Source: Phoronis australis
Taxonomy: Eukaryota > Phoronida > Phoronidae
Length of the DNA stretch: 64,000 bases
Reading direction: 5' to 3'
Assembly: GCA_002633005.1 (NCBI GenBank)
Contig: NMRA01000009.1
Span: 961,661 to 1,025,660, forward strand
The translations under genes were made by a program, and so were the position numbers. The notes beneath the pieces were generated by a model. That model was given only the letters and a program-made list of their open reading frames with translations, did no database searches and was not told where the DNA came from. The stretch's first letter is position 1. Every line of letters begins with the position of its first letter. This document shows positions 61,201 through 64,000 of the stretch, in pieces.

Positions 61201-62604
61201 TCTAGCTGTATGGTTTGATGTAAGACATCAGTTCAGGAATCAATTTTAGTGAGACGAAACGCTTTTATTGGTAAACAATTATACTTCGTCTTATTAGTGA
61301 TGATGACTGCATTAACTGTGAAAAGTCGTCTGAATTTGTACTCATTTTGCGTCATATACTTCTGTTGTATGAAGTGATCCGTTTGAACTCCTGGTCTCGG
61401 CTCTAATTTTTTACTCGAAATTGAGATGTTATTTTTTACATGTGCAATGTTCCGAGGTCGAGTTTTTATCAGAAACAAACCCCGGACCTGGAAACAAAAC
61501 AGTGGTTGGGTGAATTGCACTTCAGCACATAATGTTATGCACTATACATTCAACGCCATGGAATAATTTACATCAAACACTGACCATCAGTTTTAAAAGT
61601 TTTACTATAACGTCACGTGACGGGACCTATACGTTTTCGAAATTTAGAAGCATCCGTTGTATGACTAGCTTTTCAGATTTTTGTCAATCTACGCGTAGTT
61701 CTGTTTACAATAGTAACTTGGTTTAGTGAAAAAAATTGTTTCACCACCAACTTTTGTTTGTCACAGTTGTTCTGCAATTTATTTTTGTAGCTTTTAATAG
61801 CTGAACCAATGTACCCTTCACGATTGTCATTTGCACGGTTCGTGTTTTTGTTAGCAATATGATTTTCTGGCTTTCAGATGGTCACAATGGAAAAAGAACG
61901 CGCTGAAGACACTGCCAGGAAGGATAGAAGAAACTCCTACTCAGGATGACGAAGATGAAGACGATGACGATGAAGAAGATGAAGATGACGAGGAAGAAAC
62001 TCCAGTACCTCCAAAGAAACCACCTCCCCAAAAAATAGTTGACGATGACGACGACGAAGATGATGACGAAGACGAAAGTGTAACACCTCCAAAGAAGCCT
62101 CCTCCAAAGAAACCAGTCGACGATGATGATGACGACGACGATGAAGATGATGACGATGACCCCCCTCCTAAAACAAAACCTGCAAAGAAGCCAGTTGCCG
62201 ACGATGACGATGACGACGACGAAGATGATGATGATGATGATCCTCCTCCCAAGAAGAAGCCTCCTCCAAAGAAACCTGTTGACGACGATGATGACGATGA
62301 CGACGACGATGATCCTCCTCCCAAAAAGAAACCTCCTCCTAAGAAACCAGTTGCCGATGATGATGATGACGATGACGACGATGATGATGAAGATGACCCT
62401 CCTCCCAAAAAGAAACCTCCTCCTAAGAAACCAGTTGCCGATGATGATGATGACGATGACGACGATGATGATGAAGATGACCCTCCTCCCAAAAAGAAAC
62501 CTCCCCCAAAGAAACCACCACAAAACGACGACGACGATGATGATGATGACGACGACGATGACGATGATGTTCCTCCACCAAAGAAACCTACCCAAAGGAG
62601 GTAA
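28184..62604 (+). CDS. CCDC154: CCDC154-like coiled-coil protein, at least 20 coding exons, alternative last exons
   Basis: Coding exons: 28184-28227, 29143-29613, [32845-32927, 33208-33303, 34739-34882 = haplotype copy A], 36681-36763, 37042-37137, 38583-38808, 40088-40216, 41504-41628, 41832-41958, 42533-42607, 43230-43295, 43951-44031, 44521-44748, 45458-45598, 47630-47749, 49036-49112, 49727-49844, 51055-51102, 54040-54126 (copy of 53429-53515), 54615-?, 56165-56349, then 56689-56962 or 61878-62604. Nearly the whole product is heptad-rich coiled coil. Assignment rests on recalled similarity to vertebrate CCDC154: KILSKEIKLRDESQQRFSQI, FEKRWESFKRLSDDEIQ, and especially LPKLFIK...NRWNLANAYRWSQWKK against PRVFIK...VYQAVRWLRWK. 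Loss of CCDC154 in mouse gives osteopetrosis; the molecular role is unknown. The human protein is about 670 residues; this one is about 1,000-1,240 depending on splicing, mostly from acidic tails. Exon 29143-29613 ends in phase 2 but 36681 (or 32845) opens in phase 0, so one small exon is probably missed. Confidence 0.75.
29143..29613 (+). CDS. CCDC154: CCDC154-like exon 2, N-terminal coiled coil
   Basis: Acceptor attacag, donor AA|GTATGT. Residues from SRMDSLDAEERIRQLETRIN to SRRDLQAA form about 135 residues of heptads rich in E, R, Q and L. The exon's 3' end seeded the tandem repeat immediately downstream. Confidence 0.9.
29614..31489 (+). repeat. Exon-boundary-derived tandem repeat (~75-bp units), interrupted by a LINE
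   Basis: Units at about 29636-29832 (3 copies) and 31195-31489 (4 copies) carry tatctaggaactgatagtag then atgtgatctacagactgtta and agtatatatggtgtagacatg-type spacer. The first half is a copy of the end of exon 2 (ggaactgatcagcagacgtg, atttacaggctgctaagtat) with one base deleted. Each unit therefore keeps a decayed exon end plus its GTAT donor and a ctatctag acceptor-like site. Confidence 0.85.
29833..31190 (+). mobile_element. 5'-truncated non-LTR retrotransposon 3' end (L1/Tx1-type), decayed
   Basis: Broken frames read NADAWIRLLLDYLP, IGGKTVFYKMWFKKG, FHILSDL, KSQYWK-like VKNQYWKPSSEIK, FNYRTVHNILRTKCFLKK, then, out of frame, remnants of a C-terminal zinc-knuckle with WECRY-like sequence. 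These are typical of the region after the reverse transcriptase in L1/Tx1 ORF2. Many stops. It splits the tandem repeat cleanly between 29833 and 31190; the 3' end is A-rich (aaaatgaaaatatgtaaaaa). Same strand as the host gene. Confidence 0.75.
31490..31565. repeat. 23-bp minisatellite (attggattagtgacatgttttgt)n and flanking 27-bp repeat
   Basis: Three copies of a 23-bp unit (starts attggattagtgacatg) after a single N at 31490. A 27-bp repeat with gtttgtgtgatatttaatga follows at about 31600-31685. Both recur after the gap at 35320-35545. Confidence 0.85.
32845..32927 (+). CDS. CCDC154: CCDC154-like exon 3, haplotype copy A
   Basis: Acceptor tcttacag, donor AGCAG|GTGTGT. Encodes LDQMRKQNESHSQTEQTTSQ then LRAQIES. 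Identical coding sequence at 36681-36763. Confidence 0.85.
33208..33303 (+). CDS. CCDC154: CCDC154-like exon 4, haplotype copy A
   Basis: Encodes LSELRDVVVDLRNKQDSETQ then ERRMLEQQLQV. It differs from copy B (37042-37137) only by silent changes (acttg/acctg; gaa/gag). Confidence 0.85.
33870..34430 (+). repeat. Dispersed intronic repeat, copy A
   Basis: Two or three imperfect internal units with tttgcctctg(t/c)atctt, gttcattttgatggattttc, atgaaatt and cct(c/t)ctagtggc. Reverse complement of the GRWD1 intron repeat at 6590-7150; haplotype copy at 37730-38275. Confidence 0.7.
34739..34882 (+). CDS. CCDC154: CCDC154-like exon 5, haplotype copy A, cut by the gap
   Basis: Encodes INDLTSAISEQNRKREEAMH and following residues to ISEI, then runs into Ns. 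The complete version is 38583-38808. Confidence 0.85.
34883..35319. other. Assembly gap (437 Ns)
   Basis: Run of N separating two near-identical copies of 31491-34882 and 35320-38725. Confidence 1.
36681..36763 (+). CDS. CCDC154: CCDC154-like exon 3, copy B
   Basis: Same splice sites and protein as 32845-32927. Confidence 0.85.
37042..37137 (+). CDS. CCDC154: CCDC154-like exon 4, copy B
   Basis: Same product as 33208-33303; phase 2 in and out. Confidence 0.85.
37730..38275 (+). repeat. Dispersed intronic repeat, copy B
   Basis: Allelic copy of 33870-34430. Confidence 0.7.
38583..38808 (+). CDS. CCDC154: CCDC154-like exon 5 (KILSKEIKLRDESQQRF)
   Basis: Acceptor ttttgcag, donor AAG|GTAAAT. 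Full exon of 75 codons. EEVSKKILSKEIKLRDESQQ aligns with the GEEVSLRFLKREAKL-type segment of vertebrate CCDC154. Confidence 0.88.
40088..40216 (+). CDS. CCDC154: CCDC154-like exon (KRWESFKRLSDDEIQ)
   Basis: Acceptor gtcacag, donor AAA|GTGAGT, phase 0 both ends. Encodes LMHAEQQARMDHEKETRDTF then EKRWESFKRLSDDEIQQIKE, aligning with vertebrate SRWEKLRGLMEERLRAL. Confidence 0.88.
41504..41628 (+). CDS. CCDC154: CCDC154-like exon
   Basis: Acceptor ctttcag, donor CCAG|GTAATG. Encodes LDRRKTGETLTKLDESLSIL then EQEGEQNRKHNDKIITAEIK. Confidence 0.85.
41832..41958 (+). CDS. CCDC154: CCDC154-like exon
   Basis: Acceptor atttccag, donor AAG|GTAGGG. Encodes KLHEKATMDKINAVQEKLSM then ATTTLQQAVGGTVMQMQKQT. 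Confidence 0.85.
42533..42607 (+). CDS. CCDC154: CCDC154-like exon (probable)
   Basis: Acceptor tattctag, donor AAA|GTACTT (weak). Twenty-five codons, FEKDIEDIRQNGGRSSINEM then LLEQK, phase 0 both sides and in register with neighbours. Confidence 0.7.
43230..43295 (+). CDS. CCDC154: CCDC154-like exon
   Basis: Acceptor tttgccag, donor AAA|GTAATG. Encodes VEEVSGEKLSRLEDDVKRLQ then AK; phase 0. Confidence 0.85.
43858..43958. repeat. 52-bp duplication including a splice acceptor
   Basis: tatgtgcgtcagtatgtagt, ctgttcaatactg and a (t/a)gattgcag/gattacag end occur twice. The second copy supplies the acceptor of the exon at 43951; the first keeps an intact cag|gttc end. Confidence 0.85.
43951..44031 (+). 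CDS. CCDC154: CCDC154-like exon
   Basis: Acceptor gattacag, donor CAA|GTAATG, 27 codons in phase 0. Encodes VQTMLKHWKKDTEAGPSRQK then GASRTTQ, a basic non-coiled linker. Confidence 0.8.
44521..44748 (+). CDS. CCDC154: CCDC154-like exon with likely GC donor
   Basis: Acceptor attttcag. Encodes two related blocks, AIERLKSDVERMKNQQREH and SLEQLKSDVEDLKRKSEK, then SSGLGDIKQ. The only phase-correct exit near the end of homology is CAG|GCAATC, a GC-AG intron; otherwise the frame runs on to TGA at 44814. Confidence 0.8.
45458..45598 (+). CDS. CCDC154: CCDC154-like exon
   Basis: Acceptor tttcag, donor AAT|GTAAGT, 47 codons. Begins LKADVKTMIEETLQGQGQEM and continues LKEMSEKITEVEEQFKAKMN, pure coiled coil. 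Confidence 0.88.
47630..47749 (+). CDS. CCDC154: CCDC154-like exon
   Basis: Acceptor ttttgcag, donor GAT|GTAAGT, 40 codons. Encodes NTAASNKVLQAKLDSLTEWQ then KKTMKELQASVTQIPED. Confidence 0.88.
48606..48833. repeat. 57-bp minisatellite, 4 copies
   Basis: Unit has cattgtattacatgacccaa, ggtgg(g/t)agagtcatcacgcg and taagtcaaccttatcgt. Copies differ by a few bases. A 57-bp period keeps one frame open by chance. Each unit holds CGC|GTAAGT. Confidence 0.9.
49036..49112 (+). CDS. CCDC154: CCDC154-like exon
   Basis: Acceptor catttag, donor CG|GTAAGT. Encodes IYAVEEKFEVTKSDMSIKIS then EEKEE; aligns with the vertebrate HKSDSDLRISAEGKAREF segment. Too short to appear as a long ORF. Confidence 0.82.
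49330..49575. repeat. 27-bp then 15-18-bp minisatellite
   Basis: Unit tgttgtgtcctattggta(t/a)t ggttac repeated 4-5 times, degenerating into gtcctattggttgt repeats. Intronic; the Cys-rich open frames over it are artefacts. Confidence 0.85.
49727..49844 (+). CDS. CCDC154: CCDC154-like exon
   Basis: Acceptor cctgcag, donor AAT|GTAAGT. Encodes EREFENLKKEVSRLIMQAQA then a flexible QQPVKQGKGAPATVTDMDN linker. Confidence 0.86.
50256..50519 (+). other. Unrecognised 87-codon open frame in intron
   Basis: Starts MPEFREGDKVMIDKSGVTTV, which looks protein-like and lies in slightly CpG-richer sequence, but it has no family match I recognise and no fitting splice sites to the host gene. It could be a retrotransposed fragment or chance. 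Confidence 0.25.
51055..51102 (+). CDS. CCDC154: CCDC154-like mini-exon
   Basis: Acceptor aaaacag, donor CAG|GTCTGT, 16 codons DAVKDLQMKQQRDVEQ, phase 0 and continuing the heptads. Confidence 0.78.
51868..52145. repeat. Minisatellite of tgacactatgtgatattcat units
   Basis: About 16 imperfect 15-20-bp units alternating with or without the attcat spacer. Confidence 0.9.
52916..53057. repeat. 13-bp minisatellite (acaatgtgagggc)n
   Basis: About 10 tandem copies, some acaaagtgaggg. The assembly gap at 53573 sits next to a second, truncated copy of the same array. Confidence 0.9.
53429..53515 (+). CDS. CCDC154: CCDC154-like exon, haplotype copy C
   Basis: Acceptor actccag, donor GCA|GTAAGT, 29 codons, VHASIRKLAESIQTVKTVLG then MKIQSESKA. 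Same as 54040-54126. Confidence 0.85.
53573..53639. other. Assembly gap (67 Ns)
   Basis: Separates copies 53030-53572 and 53640-54182, each 543 bp. Confidence 1.
53640..54182. repeat. Second copy (D) of 53030-53572, probable other haplotype
   Basis: Same length, roughly eight substitutions visible and no indels. The exon inside is identical at protein level. Confidence 0.9.
54040..54126 (+). CDS. CCDC154: CCDC154-like exon, copy D
   Basis: Same splice sites and product as 53429-53515; this copy is contiguous with the following exons. Confidence 0.88.
54615..55355 (+). CDS. CCDC154: CCDC154-like acidic exon; possible alternative terminus
   Basis: Acceptor gttgtag, phase 0. RGADIQTLNSRMSELRMFL continues the coiled coil and aligns with vertebrate NTEARLRTQEMATLWESVL. 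A low-complexity tail rich in K, E, D, P and S follows, e.g. DEDVKEEEKSPAEKNKPRKK and DDDKKAQSDNVDEEKAPSD, to TAG at 55353. An internal donor AAAG|GTGAGC after 55083 could splice onward; the downstream exon then needs the third AG of cagagag to keep frame, or an unseen donor is used. If not spliced, this is a third C-terminus, with ATTAAA at 55535-55540. Confidence 0.75.
   Translation, partial: RGADIQTLNSRMSELRMFLTLSGLQRTASPDPVEGWNPSYQPSPLVPAKISEPLVASNNNHSPEKDKLDGKSLLADEDVKEEEKSPAEKNKPRKKSPDFRETPVSYSDPQTTPNSKKNQREPGETTPTNGINQREAVLKATTPTVDKEDADAVRAKGEQHPSGDGNDEDDLPSDNNVDDDKKAQSDNVDEEKAPSDKTGNNKNKEAGEPESKDDKTNPGDDNDDEDHDSSTKKSKGSAAKDANQQQ
55683..55870. repeat. 25-26-bp minisatellite
   Basis: Seven imperfect copies of gagtttggattaactgactg gtgat / gagtttggatttactgagtg gtgat, just downstream of the acidic exon. 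Confidence 0.9.
56165..56349 (+). CDS. CCDC154: CCDC154-like exon (LPKLFIKTKED..NRWNLANAY)
   Basis: Acceptor atttcag, donor TACAG|GTGAGA, leaving phase 2. Encodes EDGLEKLSEELELLRQRLEP, LPKLFIKTKEDLEDPEKAEK and INRWNLANAY. The P-x-x-FIK motif and W..YR step match the conserved CCDC154 C-terminal region. Confidence 0.88.
56689..56962 (+). CDS. CCDC154: CCDC154-like alternative last exon A (proximal)
   Basis: Acceptor gtttttcag; with the AG carried over from 56349 it gives SWLFMKSKWDYIRWKVSTRR, then a Ser/Pro/Thr-rich disordered tail ending DKSTPEW and TAG. A polyadenylation signal AATAAA is at 57766-57771. Confidence 0.8.
56963..61877. other. 3' UTR of last exon A, then intron to last exon B
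   Basis: No further coding exon found. AATAAA at 57766-57771 fits the proximal transcript. taccctaaccctaacc near 60371 is two telomere-like units. Open frames such as 58441-58776, 59620-59895 and 61532-61726 show no motif. Confidence 0.5.
57766..57771 (+). promoter_or_regulatory. Polyadenylation signal for last exon A
   Basis: AATAAA about 800 bp after the TAG of exon A, followed by T/G-rich sequence. Confidence 0.5.
61878..62604 (+). CDS. CCDC154: CCDC154-like alternative last exon B (distal) with acidic/Pro-Lys tail
   Basis: Acceptor ctttcag. The AG carried over from 56349 plus A makes Arg: AYRWSQWKKNALKTLPGRIE, a closer match to vertebrate AVRWLRWKASLIKLRA than exon A. Then come about 215 residues alternating runs of 8-14 Asp/Glu with PPPKKKPPPKKPVA-type blocks, at least seven cycles, ending VPPPKKPTQRR and TAA at 62602. 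No ATG is needed because it opens by splicing; the frame is uninterrupted for 241 codons. AATAAA at 62693-62698. The tail is expected to be disordered and strongly charged. Confidence 0.82.
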
Positions 62605-64000
62605 CAGGTAAATCGGATTTTTTTTTAATTCAAGGTAAACAGATTTTGGCAAGAACGTTTACTCAGAAAGTACTCTAGGGCGCTTCTGGTTTAATAAATA
62701 TATTTTTGAAACGATACAAGGATACTTTAGACTCGATATTTACGCTGCTTCAGAATACAGAAGCTGCAGTGACTGATACTGACGGAGCCAAAAAAAGAAA
62801 TTTTTTGTTGATTATCAAAACGTGAATAATCGTAGACCGATACACGACAATAAAGACGGGCAATACAGTCTGCTTGAATTCAAGTGTTTATTTTGTCTGT
62901 CTTAAATGTTGGCGACTGAACGAGTACACTTTTACAAACTGATGAAAAGTATTTCAGGATGAGCAAGATTTTGATCTGTTGGACCTACATCTGATAGATC
63001 TCAGTGTATAAGTGGGTACTGTGGCGAAAACTAACATGAACAAATGCTCTATAGTGTTGGAACTTTTACATCTACTCGTTATCATTTACTATAGTTTTAA
63101 ACGACAAATAGAAATAAGACACTGCAATGTACCTGCATAAAGTGCGTTTTACAAGTTTCGAAGATGAGAACTACGGTTTCAAAATTTATAATTGAAAGTT
63201 TTGTCGATCCCACACAGTGTCTACTTTTCCTCTAATCTGGAAACGTCACTGGGAGTTGGAAACGTAATATAAATTGTTTTAATAATGTAGGATGATACAA
63301 ACTAAGAGATAAGACAACGAGTTGCTTAGCAACCTGCGAGCAAACTAACGACCGTGTTCTCCCGAGGGAGTAAATGGGTTGGATGGGTACGCCCATCGCC
63401 ACAGGAAAATTAAAACCATTTTATTTTCTGTGTATTGTGATAAATTAACCCTTGTAGGGTTTCCATGATTTAGAAAAAAAAGTACGCTAATGTTATGTTG
63501 TGAAACATCATTTTGTTGAGTATGCATTTGTATATTAACTCAAAGATACAAACACGGTAATTTGCATTAAAAGGAAAACTAAAAAATGATACAAAGTTTC
63601 ACTTCCTGCGGAATACTTTCAGCGTTAATTATCTGGAGTGCTCACTTACCACTCCTACCTTGCTTTTATCCTTTGAACAATGTAAAATGTATATTTTAAA
63701 ATTTTTAACACTATTCTAAAACGGATGCCTGTTTATTACTGACGTGTCCAATTCTTTTGTTGTTGGCAAAAGGGACAAAATATTCATTAGCGAAAATATT
63801 CTAGAAAATTTCAATTTTCTAAAAGAATTATACAAAGGAATGTGAAGTGTCGTGATTACATTTGGTCATACATAGAACAACACTGTCTATTTATTTTGCA
63901 TCTAATCATCAAAGTACAAAATCGCGTTTGAAAAACTGTTAATCCAGGTATGAGCTGCTGTGATGTTTGATGAAGAAATAATCTGGAAAAATCATGCTTG
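62605..64000. other. 3' flank, no gene recognised
   Basis: AT-rich sequence after the coiled-coil gene. The only longer frame (minus 63345-63527) has no motif. Nothing else seen. Confidence 0.6.
62693..62698 (+). promoter_or_regulatory. Polyadenylation signal for last exon B
   Basis: AATAAA about 90 bp after the TAA of exon B; another AATAAA lies near 62850. Confidence 0.5.

Noticed and set aside
61882-62652. Long minus-strand open frames (poly-Ser/Gly or poly-Ile/Val) over the acidic repeat
   Set aside because: They are the antisense of the acidic/Pro-Lys tail. The plus frame has an acceptor, fits the upstream phase, matches the conserved W..WK motif and ends near a poly(A) signal.

Overview
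This window is nuclear DNA from an invertebrate animal. The genes are split into many short exons with GT..AG introns. Introns and spacers are AT-rich and full of minisatellites and decayed transposons. Two assembly gaps are each flanked by near-identical copies about 1-2% apart, as expected when two haplotypes of a very polymorphic (probably marine) species are joined head to tail. I cannot name the species.

Layout. (1) 117-4343, plus strand: the last five coding exons of CIAO3 (NARFL/IOP1/Nar1), the [FeFe]-hydrogenase-like protein of cytosolic iron-sulfur assembly; its 5' part lies outside the window. (2) 5926-16595, minus strand: a complete seven-exon GRWD1 gene (glutamate-rich WD-repeat histone/ribosomal-protein chaperone), tail-to-tail with CIAO3. 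Its introns hold a 1.6 kb inverted-repeat element, a tandem repeat with a roughly 0.42 kb unit, and a 47-bp minisatellite. (3) About 16.6-28.1 kb: a gene-poor transposon region. It holds a near-perfect 38-bp hairpin, a possible hAT-like MITE, a TTAA-flanked THAP element with 150-bp terminal inverted repeats (Kolobok-like, internally deleted), and a frameshifted HIRAN-like fragment. (4) 28184-62604, plus strand: one long gene of at least 20 coding exons for a coiled-coil protein that I assign to CCDC154. It ends in alternative last exons.

The CCDC154-like gene holds most of what is unusual here. Two last exons about 5 kb apart (56689-56962 and 61878-62604) accept the same upstream splice phase. 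The distal one matches the conserved C-terminus and then runs into alternating poly-Asp/Glu and Pro/Lys blocks. An acidic exon at 54615-55355 can also terminate the protein. A tandem repeat at 29.6-31.5 kb is built from the 3' boundary of the second coding exon and is split by a LINE fragment.

The three genes do not form a pathway. CIAO3 and GRWD1 are housekeeping genes (Fe-S delivery; ribosome and chromatin assembly). CIAO3 and CCDC154 both lie in human 16p13.3, so their proximity here may be old synteny.
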